Shown here: positions 27,201 to 40,900 of the stretch, piece after piece
How positions within the stretch are numbered: the stretch's first letter is position 1
Layout: the number at the start of each line of letters is the position of its first letter
From: Hippopus hippopus
Taxonomy: Eukaryota; Mollusca; Bivalvia; Cardiida; Cardiidae
Length of the DNA stretch: 64,000 bases
Assembly: GCA_946811185.2 (NCBI GenBank)
Contig: OX328096.1
Location: forward strand, 72,105,345 to 72,169,344
Direction of reading: 5' to 3'
Notes under the pieces: model-generated
Told to the model about the DNA's origin: nothing
The model's input: the letters and a program-made list of their open reading frames with translations, nothing else
Database searches by the model: none
Translations under genes and position numbers: made by a program

Positions 27201-30200
27201 TGTAACATGCTTTGTGTATAGCACCATCACATGGGCCCTTGGTTTAACGTCTCATCCAAAAGACTAACAGTAATTTTAGATGGCCAGCCTTGGGAATTGA
27301 ACGAACACCCTCGAGTGATCGGAAACATCACGTTCACAAGTCCTTCGCTTTACCAAATGAGCTATGCAGGCTGGTCTTGCATGTGATGCTCATCTTTCAG
27401 ATTTATATGTGATTCTGCCATTCCATCTTTCTGTGGATGTTTCCATGGCCATATTGGAGGGTGTCATTGGTTTGAAACTGTGTACAACTATGAACTCTAT
27501 ACCAGATGAAAGTAATTTTGGATTGGTCCATATTAAGAGCATCGGCAGATGACAAAAAATAAGTGAATGAAAATTGAAAATTGTTTTGGCAATGGTTGAA
27601 AACATTGTGGGAAAAGGAGAAAATGCTGGTTACCAGCATTTTCTCCTTTTCCCACAATGTTTTTAAAAGGCTTCTGTCTCACAGTCAGCATTGTTTTTAA
27701 AGGGTTAACTCTATACCAGAAGCAAAAATTTTGGATTGGTCCACATTGAAAGCATATTAGGCAGATGAAAAATTAAATACTGCACAAATGATTGGATTTG
27801 TTTGTATAAGTTTTACAAATTCAGTCTGTCAGGGTCGTTAAAATTCAGGATTGTGAGGTAAAATATAAACAGAAGCTATAGATGTATATATATGTATACC
27901 TGCTATGAAGCTCTGAAGAATTATTTCCCCTTTTATTTAGACAATTTGTACATAAAGAATTTGAAGTTAACCTTTTATTAAACAATCCAGAGTTTTAATG
28001 ACCCTTAAAAAGAAGACTTTCGAAAACATTTTGGGAAAAGGAGAAAATGCTGGTCAGCAACATTTTTTCCTCTTCCCAAAATGTTTTTTAATCTCCTACA
28101 GGGTTGCAAAAACTGGGGAGTTTTTTGCAAAGAGTTAATTTTGTATGTACAATATGTTTGTAAATTAAATGAATGAGTAATACCCTGACGAAAAGGGGTT
28201 AACAGATCTCTGTGACGTGTTGTACCAAACAAGTCATCATATAACGATAAATCTTTAAAAAATTTATTGTCTAATAAAAGACTGAATCATGAGGTACACT
28301 GATCCTTTGACATGCAGAAAAATTTACCAAAAGCTAAAAATTTCAACCCATATCAGCCTGCATGGACTGCGCAGGCTGACCAGGATCAGTACTTTTTGCA
28401 GATACACTGAGCTCCCTTTTCACAGAGAATAGCTCAAATCTTTTTCAGTGCCACTTAATCCAAACATAACTGTGACATATGACTGGGAAGCACTGTGGCA
28501 GAACAGATCAGGTAATAAGGCATAAACTATCATCCTTCTTCCAACCAAAAACCTTATTCAGCAGAATTTTAACCCTTGCAGTGCTAAATAAATGTAATTG
28601 GCAATCTCAGTCAGTGCTATAGATGGAGGTAATGCAATTTTAAAGCTGTCTTTTGTAAGAATGTCTGACTACAAGCCAAGCCCAGGTAGTGCAGTCGATA
28701 GCGTATAGGATTTAATTTGCTGGTTTGAATCCCCAGCTTGGCCATTTTCTCTCAGAGGATTGATGATAGTCATTGCAGTAGGATTCCCTCCTCTCTCACA
28801 GGTGATCGTTGTTTTGATTATGGTTACGTCGGAAAGCAGCCAGTGACTTGGGGGGACTATTGTTGCCAAATATTGGTAACAGAAACTAAAAAAGCATGGA
28901 TAGGTACACTGGCTACCATGATATAACTGAAATAATATTGAAAACAGCGTTAAACACCATACAATAAATTAATATCAATCTGCTGAATGATATGGTAAAC
29001 ATGTTTTGTTCAGCTGCAGCCACTTGTATCAAGCAATTATTCCTTTTTCCACAAAGTTTTCCAAAATTATTCTATGCAAGGATGTCAAAGTCCAGTTCTG
29101 TAGTCTTGGAGTTAAAGTTTTTACAGACGTAACAGAAAACTGTTTCTTTGTCATATTAAGGGATCCTGTGTGGCTCAGTGTGGCTAAGTGGTAAAGTGTA
29201 GGACTCATAACCTGGAGGCATCCAGTTTGAGTCTCCCTGTCTGCACAAGGTTTTCTGTCAGTGTGTCTATGGGTAAGACACTTCAGACCCCTGGCCTAGT
29301 ACTGGTGAAATACATGACATACATGAAAATGTGCTCAGTGGATTTTGCCGTGATATGACTTAAAAAATGTTGAAAGCAGCATAAAACACCATTCACTCAA
29401 CCATTCTTTGTCATATAATGTTATCATGTTTGAATATTTGAACAGACTGTTGCAGCGGGAGTGGAGTTTCGACTGACTGTCAGCCTGGTTGCAATAATGG
29501 AGATCTTTTGGACAAAACACAGTGTATTGGTGACCTGGATAAGATCATAGCATGTGGTGCAGGTAATTTGTAGAGTGCTTCTTATATCTCTCTGTGATGG
29601 GCGACATATGCCAGAAACTGTTGTAAAAACATGTAGTAATCAACATGAAATCATATTGAACTGTTTACCACACAGTCTGTGTTTTTACAACCCTGAGAAA
29701 GAAGGCTTTTGAAAACATTGTGGGAAAAGGAGAAAATGCTGGTTACCAGCATTTTCTCCTTTTCCCACGTTTTCCAAAGGCTTTCTTCCTAGGGTTGTTA
29801 AAACTTTGGTTTGTGTTGTGAGGAGAAATCAAAGGACTCAAAGTCCTGAAAATGGGATATATGAATTAGTATTAAGCTATAATATATTGTAATGAAAAAA
29901 AAAAATCCTCTTCATGTAATACATGTTTATGAAATCAATTGGTGGAGTAAGCAATGGCAAGAAAAGTTGAACATTTTCTGCCATGCAAGCTGGACAGTAA
30001 CTGTGACTTCTTGCTTATTCTTGGGTAGTAATTTGATCTATTCCACTCATACTCCACTCTGCCCGTGCATCAATCTGACATGATTTTTTGCTGGTATTAG
30101 ATTTAGGACTGTAGGACTGTATATACGGAAGTGACAAAAGTGAGTAAGAGGTGTATTAGCTAAAACTGAGAATGAGTAAAACAAGAATGAGTAGAGTGGA

Positions 30201-33200
30201 GCGCATGTGTGTATATGACAGTATTTGATTCTGGTAAGACTGATCACATGTTAAAGCAGATCACTATATACAAATCTGCTAAATAAGGGATCGACCATGA
30301 CTTTCTATAAGCTGTAAAACTGTAGAGGACAAATTTTTTTATCCTGTCAAAGATCCAGTTTTTAATGTTTTCTTTGACATATGCATTACTTTTTTCAGAT
30401 GGGAAAGACCATACAGAGTGTTGCAAAAGGTTGCCCGATTTTCCAGACGCTTGTTTACCATTCTGTGCTGGGACAGTTCCACCTGAAGATGCTGTATCAG
30501 TCCTCTGCCTGTCATACTTTAAATCTATTTTTTCCTGTTTTACAAATGGTCAAGGTGAGGGAATTTACTCATGAAAATGCTAAGGAAATAACTTCAGTTC
30601 ATTACAGATTTTAAGCCTTACCCAGACAATCCCGAGTTTTTACGTTCCTACAGAAGAGGGCTTTTGAAAACATTGTGGAAAAGAAGAAAAGTATGGATAT
30701 CAGCACTTTCTTCTTTTCTCGCAATCTTTTTTACCCTTCCAGGAAGAAATTTAAATTTTTGAGTTACATTAATTTTGTTGTCTTCAAATGCTTTCTGTTT
30801 GGACACAGCTAAAATTCTTTCATTTGGTAAAGAGTTACAATGTAAAAAACTCTTTGATTGTCATGCTAAATTCTTTGCCTTTTAACGCTTTGCTACACAG
30901 TCATGTGTTTTAACAACTTTTGAAAATGAAGGTTGTAGAAAAAATTGTGCGAAAAGAAGAAAATACTGGTAACCAGCATTCTCTCCTTTTTTCCCACAGT
31001 GTTTTCAATCATTTCAAGGACAGAAATCATCTTCTCAGCTACAACAAATTAGTTGTCTGCATATGCTATCAATTTCGTTCATGTCTAAAATTTTGTTGTT
31101 TAGTAAAGAATTAAACAAATTTGCTGCACATGATTTAACTCTTTACCACACAATCTCAACTTTTAATGATCCTGAGGAAGAAGACTTTTGAAAACATCGT
31201 GTGAAAAGGAGAAAATGCAGGTAACCAGCATTTTCTCCTTTTCACACAATATTTTCTACCTTTCTCAAAATTAAGCTTCAATTTTCAGTGACATTTATTT
31301 TGTTTTTTGCAAGTGCTTTCAGTTTGGACAGGTCCAAAACTTTGTCATTTTGTACTTGAAAAAAAAAAAAAAAAATGTATTTACTCTTTATTTAATGATA
31401 AAATTTTGGACTTGTCAAAATTGAAAGCATTTTAGACAACAGATTCAAGTTAGTTTAAATGATAGCTTTTGTCTTTGAAAGTGCAGAAAACCTTGTGAAT
31501 TGATATATGACAACACTATGTACATGTACATATTTTCTATTTACTTCATCTATTCAGGTGAAATACATGTGGAGCAGTAGTATAGGCTAAAAACAAAAGT
31601 TCTTGGAATGTTTGTCATCATTTAATAAGTTAAAAAGTGTACATACCTTCAACATATTTTTTCTCCAAAATTATTGCTAAAGTAATATAAGGCTTTCAGG
31701 TGTATCATGTATCTTCTGCTGCTGAACATCATTTCTGTGTGTAAGAATGCATCTTAACACAAGCAGTATGATTGAAATGTAAAGGGTTTATACTCCTGAT
31801 ATTACAGGTTTGCTTCCTTCTCCACCCACTCAATTGAGACTAACCAGCAACGGCCATGCACAGGTTGCTGTTGAATGGGGAAAACCAAGTGACAACTGTG
31901 AGAGTGGCTGTATGTATGAAGCTCTCTTATGGCAGGATGGCAGTGTTATTCACAGAGAGGTTTGTCTAATATCTGTCTCTACAGTGATATTGATAGAATG
32001 TGCGTGTACTTCACTTTATTTTATGCCTGTAAATTTACTGGCTTAATTACATGCATCACATGCAGATTAAATATCACGACCAAAAAAAAAAAAATCCACA
32101 TCTGCACTGTGTCAAAAATGGCTTCAAATATAGTATGACGATGTATTTCATCTACACATTGATTTGCTATTTGTTTGGTTAAAAGATACGCTATTGATTG
32201 TCTATTCTTGAAAACAAATTTACTATCCACTAAACTATTATTTGTTTTATTTTGTTTTTGAATGAAATATCCATAATGGCAACATTTTGTCGTAAAAAAT
32301 CACAGGTATATAATAAAAGGAATATTTTGCTGTAGTAACTTACCTGGAACTTGTTTTTGTCTTTGCTTCTCACTGTGTAAGAAAATTATTACATCTCGCT
32401 CGACCTTTGGTCCCGTGTGATATCAAGTTTTCCCACTTTGCTCTAATCAAACACAAGTATGTGGAAAGTTATTATAACATAATATTCCATATTTACATTA
32501 CACATGATGTGCAATCGGAGTTCTATGTATTGTTGTGTTTCTTTGCTGTAATATTTTGTCATTGAATTTCAACTCTGTAGCTGACACAAAAATTTTGGAC
32601 GGTCTTGAACTAAAAGCATATGCAGACAACAAATTGAATGTGGCTCAAGTGATGGGATTTGTCTTTTAAAGACAACATTGAGAGAAAAGGAGAATATGAT
32701 GGTAACCAGAATGTATATCATGATCTTAGGCTTATACCTGGAATAAGTAATCTTCCAAAAATTGACAAACTTAACCCTTATCCTGCTAAATAACTAAAAT
32801 GAAATTTTTATTTTGATTGTTAAAACCCAAATATGGCAAGTTTTGTTTAAGTGAATAATATCTCCTCATTGGACAGTGTAGATCAAAGATCAGACTGCAC
32901 GTTTTGTATAGTCTGATCTTGATCTACATTGTCCGATGAAGGTCAGTGAGTCATACTTAGCAGCCTAAGGGTTAAGTAATAAATTTTTACATAAATGTGA
33001 TTGTAAAATATGTCTTTCATTTCAGAATGTTGGCAGTAATTTGTCCAATACCTTTATGGATTTAATGCCAGAGACGGAGTATCGTATATCGGTCATGGCA
33101 TCAAACAGCAATGGCTCTAGTTTACCTGCCCCGTATATTATAGTCAGGACAAACACTGATCGTAAGTGATTTGTGTTTACCCGTTTGAAAGCCTAATAAA

Positions 33201-36200
33201 ACCTAACAGTCATTTTCACTCCTGAAATAAGACCCATATTTTGCAATGTCAAGGTTGCTTGCATCCAGATTGTTGCTGCAGAGCAGACAGTCTAGATCAA
33301 AGATCAGATTGTAACTTTATGTGCAGTCTGATTGTGATCTGCACTGGCCACAAAGGCAACTAAAGTTTGAAATTATTTTTATTCCGTATTGAGTTTCTTG
33401 ATATTATGATTCAGTTTAACCTTTTTACCATACTATACTAAGGTTTAACTCTTTACCACATGGCAAAATTTAAGACCTATCCAAATTGAAAGCATTTGCA
33501 GACGACAATTTCATAGTGGCTCAAATGATGCAACTTTTCTTTGATAGGGTTGAAAACTTTGTGGGAAAAGGAGAAAATGCTGGTTACCAGCATTTTCTCC
33601 TTTTCCCACAATGTTTTCAAAAGGCCTCTTTTTTAGGGACGTCAAAAGGCGTCATTGTGTGGTAAAGGTTTAACAACCCTTTCCAAAACAGCAAATTTTA
33701 GACTCTTCCAAACTGGAAGAGTTTGCAGACAACAATGTTAAATTCGATAAAAGCTGCAGAAAGTTCTCCAATAGGGTAGAAAACATTGTGGGAAGAGGAG
33801 AAATTGCTCGTTATGAGCAATTTCTCCATTTCCCACAGTGTCTTCAGAAAGTTCTCCAATAGGGTAGAAAACTTTGTGGGAAAAGGAGAAATTGCTCGTT
33901 ACGTGCAATTTCTCCTTTTCCCACAGTGTTTCAGAAAACTTGTACTGCAGACAAGTAAAAACATGGGTTTGTTTGGGAAGAGATTAACAGTGTATGATAT
34001 GGAGAAAATGCAGATTTGAATCATTTTCTCATTTTCCATCAATATATTCTAATTTTTCCAAGACGAACCCAAGAATTTCAGCCAAATTTGAGCTGGTGTC
34101 TGTAAATGCATTTGATTTTGGACAAGCCCAAAGTTTTATGGTTTGGTAAAATTTTTTCGCTTTACCACAAGATTAAGTTTTAGACTTGTCCAAGTTCAAA
34201 GCATTTGCAGGCATCAAATTACAGCTGGCTCACATGACAAAATTTGTCTTTGATAGGGTAGGAAGCATTATGGGAATGGAGAAAATGCTGATTATTGGTA
34301 CTCCTTTTGCCACAATTCTTTTTGAAGCCTTTTTTCATAGGGTCAGTTAAAGTCAGGATTTCGGTAAATGGTTGAAATATGTGTAACTTGTAAATATTAC
34401 AGCTTACTTTGGTGTCACAGTTTCCCAGTTCCCTGAGAATGTTATTAACTTAGGTGAGACTGTTCAACTGGAATGTGTGACAAGTGGGAGAGCACAGTGG
34501 TTGAGAAATGGGAAGGCGGCAAGCAGTTTTAACGTGTTCAGACTTGATAATGCAGCAAAGAATGATGAAGGCATATACAGCTGTGTGGCTAGTTTTGACA
34601 ACTCTGATGACGTGACCAAAGATTTGTACCTGAACATTCGCTGTAAGTTCATACTCAGGAATACACAACCCAGGAATATGTGATCAATCATAGTTATATG
34701 ACTGAAATAACATTGAAAGCAATATATAAAACACAACTCATTCAGTCATTCTATGAACCAATTATTCCAATACTAAACAGTCCTGTATTTTATTGACCTT
34801 GGTGATAAAGGCAGTGGAAAACACTGTTGGAAAAAGAAGAAAATGCTGTTACCAGCATTTTCTCCTATTGCCACAATATTTTCTACCCTTTCAAAGACAA
34901 ATCTCATCATTTGGGCCACAATTGTCACCTGCAAATGCATTCAATATGGCTTGCAACACGCAAAAAGGGGAATTCGGGCATTGGCATAAAGTGTGGTCTC
35001 GGATCAGCCTGCACAGTCCTCGCAGGCTAATCAGAGAAGGCACTTTACGACTACATTGGATTTTGTCCTACAGTGGACTTGCGCAAAACAGAAAATTACA
35101 TAAAAACGGAAAGGGTCATTTTGGATTAGCCTGCGCGGACTGCGCAGACTGATCTGAGACAACACTGCGCAAATGTCCGAATACCCCTTTTGGCGTGTTG
35201 CAGACCATAAAGCGCAGTCTAATTACTTGCTGTCTGGTAAAGGGTTAACCACTGTGTAAATTGGACAATTGGACAGCATATTCTTTGCAGTTGGACCTTG
35301 ATCTAAAATGTCTACAGAAGCAAGTAAATATGGACTGAGCATTGTAGGGGTTGACCAAACAATTGCGTTTTTATACCAACCATTGGGTAAAAGGCTTTTT
35401 AAAAACATTTTGGGGAATGGAGAAAATGGTGCATACCAGCATTTACATCTTTTCCAGTAGTGTTTTCTACTCTTTCAAAGACATCTGCAGTTCTTTGAGC
35501 TGCATATATTTTTTTGTCTTCAAAATGATTTCAGGATAGATGAGTTTGAAAGTTTGTCATTTGGTAAAGTTTGATTGAAATAACCCTCTGTTAAATCGAT
35601 ACCAAATGACAAAGTTTTAGACTGATCCAAGCCTGAAGCATTTGCAGACAATAGATAAAATAATTTTCAAATAGTTCAATTTGTATCAGAAAGGGTAGAA
35701 AACTTTGTGGGAAAAGGAGAAAATGCTGTTAATCAGCATTTTCTCCTTTTCCCACAGTGTTTTTAAATGCCTTGTACTTCAGGGTTGTTAAAACTTGGAC
35801 CGTATTGTATGGTGAAACTTAACTCATTATCAATTAACAAAATTTTGAGCAAGTCCAAATTCAAAGCAGATGCAGACGACAGATTAAATGTGGTACAAAT
35901 GATGATCTTTGTCTCGGAAAGGATAAAAACATTGTGGGAAAAGGAGAAAATGCATGATGGTTTTTAAAAGCCTTCTTCTTCAGGGTTGTTAAAATATGGG
36001 ATTGTTTGACAAAAACCTTAACCATTCCCAGGTCCATGCTAAGCTTCCAACCTTGTAGTGACTGATTTGATATCTTATGTTTGTCCAGTTTGGAAAGAAA
36101 AGAAAATCTCAACTGCCTCCATTATACACTGTCACTTGAACCATTAACCAAACAATCCTGAATTAATGACCTGAAGAAGACTTTGAAAACATTGTGGAAT

Positions 36201-37850
36201 AAGCAGAAAATGCTAGTAACCAGCATTTTCTCCTTTTCCCACAATGTTTTCTATACTGTCAGTGAACTTACATTCATTATTTTGTACTTCTTTCAAATTT
36301 GTCATCTGCAGATGCTTAAAGTTTGGAAGGGTCTAAAATTTGTCCATTAAGAAAGGGTTATCCCTTTACCACACAATCACGAGTTTTAACGACCCTGCGA
36401 AATAAGACTTATGAAAACATTGTGGGAAAGGAAAAAAAATGCTGGTAAGTAGCATTTTCTCCTCTTTCCACAATGTTTTCTAATCTTTCAAGAACAAACC
36501 CAATCATTTGGAACACATAAGAATTGTCGTCTGCAAATACTTTCAGTTTGGACTAGCCTAAAATTTTGTTGTGTGGTAAAGAGTTAAAAAAATGTAAGAC
36601 ACATTGCTTCCCCTTGTTTTATAGATGCCCCAATCGCGGAGAGTATGTCAGAGGACACAGTTTTACCAGAACTAGATCAGGATGCTCGAATCTTTTGCAC
36701 GTTTAGGGGATTTCCAGATAGTGTTGATTGGTTTAAAGAGGGAAATAGCCTCACAAACGTATCCAAGTACTTATTTGAGACGTTGCGAACTGATTTGCAA
36801 AAAGGCACAACTACAGCTGTCCTGAGAGTAAGAGCCGTTACAAATGATGATTATGGAACTTACGCATGTACGGGTAAAAACATGTATGGGAATGATACTA
36901 TCACTGGAAAACTGCAGGGTAAGTTTGATTCATGTAGCATGCGGACATATTTTTGGAACATACATGTAAACCATGCTCCGTGAAAAGGCAGCTTAATGCA
37001 TATGCAAACAATTTTGACCCAGGTCAGCCTGTGCAGTTTGCGCAGGCTGACCTTGGTCGAAACTTTTTGCAATTGGTCAATTTTCTGCATGTCAAAGACC
37101 AGTCTACTTCATGGTTCATTTGGTTGTTAGACAAACTGGATTTCATGGATCCATAATTACATGACGAGTTGCTTGGAATAATGCATCAGAGAGAAGCATT
37201 AAATCCCCTTTTGCCAGAGCATGGCTCATATGGCCTGCAACACGCAAAAAGGGGCTTTCGGACATTTGCGTAAAGTGTCGTCTCGGATTAGCCTGCGCAG
37301 TCCGCGCAGGCTAATCCGAGATGGCACTTTATGACTACATTAGATTTTGTCCTTCAGTAGACATGTGCAAAACAGAAAATTATATGAAAACTGAAAGTTT
37401 CATTTCGGATTAGCCTGCGCGGATTGCGCAGGCTGATCCGAAACGGCACTTTACGCAAATGTCCGAATGTCCCTTTTTTCGCGTGTTGCAGGCCATATAA
37501 TACATAGTGCTCTGGGAATAGGGGGTTTAGTGTATTTTTATTATGCATTATGCTCAGCAATTCCTCACATAATGTGGATCTCTTTTGTCTGAAAACACCC
37601 TGAATCATGAGGGAAAATGGTCCTTTGATGCACAAAACTTACCAATAGCAAAACATTTTGACTCCAGTTAGCCTGTGATGACTCTGCAGGCTGACATGGG
37701 TTGCCCTATAATTTAAGGATCTGGATCTTTACATGATTTGAAGTACCTTATGATGTATGACATTTTGTTTACTTGTATTTGGCTGGAGATACTGCAAAGC
37801 TACAGGGAAGCAGAGAGGCAGTTTATGGGGGTTGGAAGCGGTGGGTGGGG

Positions 37851-37913
<63 letters not shown>

Positions 37914-40900
37914 GTTTTAACCTGATGATTTTGTGAGTGTTAACTTTATTTTATTGCATTTATTTCAGATCTAACACCATCCACACCAATACCTACAGTT
38001 AACACATCTGTAGCAGGTAATATAATGTCTCATATCTTATTTATTAAGGGCTGTTAAAAGTTTGTCTGTGCAAATATAGAAATATTAAGCTTGTAGGCTT
38101 AAACATTATAGCCTAAAATACCTGTTATTTAACTCTTTACCAAACTGAAAAATTTTAGAATTATCCAAACTTAAAGCATTTGCAGACTAAATAGAAAACA
38201 TGTCTCAAATGATGAAGATTATCTGGAAAGAGTAGAAAACATTGTAGGAAAAAGAGGAGAAAATGCTGGTTACCAGCATTTTCTCCTTTTCCAATAATGT
38301 TTTCAAAAAGCTTCATCCCCAGGGTTGTTAAAAGTCGAGATGGTTTGGTAAATGGTTAATATATCTATCCACCAAAATGACCTACAAATGTCCTACATGC
38401 ATTTATCTCCTGTTGTAGAATGCTGTGACAATCGAGGGGTGTCAGCTATTTGTTCCTCGGCCATCTGTACATTTGCCTTGGACCTGAATAATATCATTTA
38501 TGACACATCTCTACTAGAGTGCCTTAACTATTTCGAGGATTTCATAGCATGTGGTACAGGTAAATAACATTAATACATGTACTAGCATTACTTTAGCATG
38601 CTTTGTTTGAAATGTGTTGAGAATTAGTTGATGTTACTACAAAGTCTTTTCATACCTTGTCTAAAAAAGGTTTGAGAACATCATTTTCTCTTTACCAAAT
38701 GACAAGTTCTAGACCTTTCCAAATCAAGGATCATATGTATAGATGTATGTTTATATACAATCACAGTCCAAATTGAAAGCATCTGCAGATGACAAATATG
38801 AAAGGGATACCTATGAACAGAAGTTCTTTGACAGGGTAGAAAACATGGAGGGAAAAGGAGAAAATGCTGGTTACCAGCATTTTCACCTTTTACCACCATG
38901 TTTTCAAAAGCCCTCTCCTTCATGGTTGATAAAACTAGGAATTGTGTGATAAAAGGTTAATAACTTTACCAGACAACAAAATTTTACATTCATCGGTATT
39001 GAAAGCATTTGCAGACAACAAATGTGGCTCTAATGATGAAATTTTAGACTGGTCCAAATTCAAAGCAATTGCAGACAACAATTGAAACCTGGTGAAAACA
39101 ATAGGATTTGTATCAGGAAGGTTAAAAGACATTGTGGGGAAAGGATGAAAAGCTGATTACCAGCATTTTTTTACCTTTCCATAATGTTTTCTTACCCTTT
39201 CTTAGACAAATACAATTACTTGAACCACATTTACATTGTTGTCTGCAAAAGTGTTTAATTTGAACGAATTGGGAATTTTGCATCTGTTAGAGTGTGTTTT
39301 AATCTTTTTTCATATTAAATATTTTCCCTCCAGATGGCAAGGACCACAGTGTATGCTGTGAGAGCAAGGGTGTCAGTGAATACTGCTCAGGTTTCTGCTC
39401 GGGCCAACTTCCGGATTTTGAATCGTCATGGGAACTTATAGTATGCCTCGAGCATGTCGATGATATCGGTAACTGTCTCACGGAGGGAATGGGTAAGTTG
39501 CAATCAGATAGCATTCAGACTTGGTATGGATAATCAGTACTGTAAAACAGGAAATGTTCACTTGGTGGAAGTCATTGTGATTTTTGAGTATTGACAAAAA
39601 TGTGGGTGATCCCCACCATCACAAATTTACGCTACATTATGGTATATTTTGCCCAGACACTGGATCATATAGAGGCAATTAACTGGGACCCTTGTTGATT
39701 TCAATGAGTGCTGTTTTCATCAAAGTCAACCAGAATACTAGTCTGGTGGCAGTTAATACATGTATTGCCAATTAAAGGGGTTATAGTAAGTCAGTACAGG
39801 ATGATGGCACAAAAAGACTTTTATGCAAGATTACCTATTGCACATTTTGCAGGAATTAAAGCATGCGTAAGATCATTTTTTGGTGATTCAGGAAATTTTA
39901 GACCCACATTAATAGTACTTTTATGGTATTAGGGGTAATAGAAAGATTCTTAACCCCTAGATTGCCAAATAAATCAGTTTCAGTCAAGAGGTTACATCCA
40001 TACAATCACAATCTCTAGGGGTTTTTTTGTCCAGAATATTGCGGCATAATGGACAGTGAAGACCAATGATCAGACTGCATGTTTTGTGCAGTCTGATCTT
40101 GATCTACACTGGTCTCAAAAGCAACTATAGTTTTAAAAGGTGCTCTAAGGATTAAAATGATTTCCAATGGTTGACCTTTGATATATTTTTAGAAAAGTCA
40201 AAGTTTTGCTTCTAGAATTCTATGTTCTGTAAATGTACATAGGCGTAACCATGAAGATATTCCTGCCTGGAACTGTTAGGCTTAGGGCTTTGTTCCAAGC
40301 TTGGCTTTTTTCGAAAAGAACAACAAAGCCCTGTGTGGGTCATTGTTATTGTGGTGCAAAAACTTGGACGTTTTCCCCCCTCCCACAATGTTTTCAAAAG
40401 GGTTAAATAAAGTGATGATTTGGGTTCATCACATCATCTCATGCTTCTTTTTGAAAGTTGTCGAATTTGTGACAGTTGATTTTAACGCCTTAGCATACCA
40501 TACTTAACTCTTCAAACGCCTGTCATAACTATAGTTGCCTTTGTTGCCTTTGATCTACACTGTCTGCTTTGCTGAAACTTTGTAGACAAAAGCCATTTTG
40601 AAATTGCGATGTCTTAGACTGAAAATACCTTTTGGGTTTATTTGTTGCTGTAAGGATTAACAAAGCTAATCTTTCTCAGGGTCTGAAAAAGACAGGATTC
40701 TGTGATAAAGGGGTCAGGTATCAATGACAGTCATCAGGCATAGATCATCCCCTATGCTTAAATGAGACACATTTTCCGAAGTAACTTTTTTTCTCTTCTA
40801 GATAAAATTCCAACTCCACCTCAGAATTTTAGAGCTGCTGTTGAATATGATTCTATTTCTGTGACGTGGGAGAAACCAACACAAAATGCAGACAAGGTCA

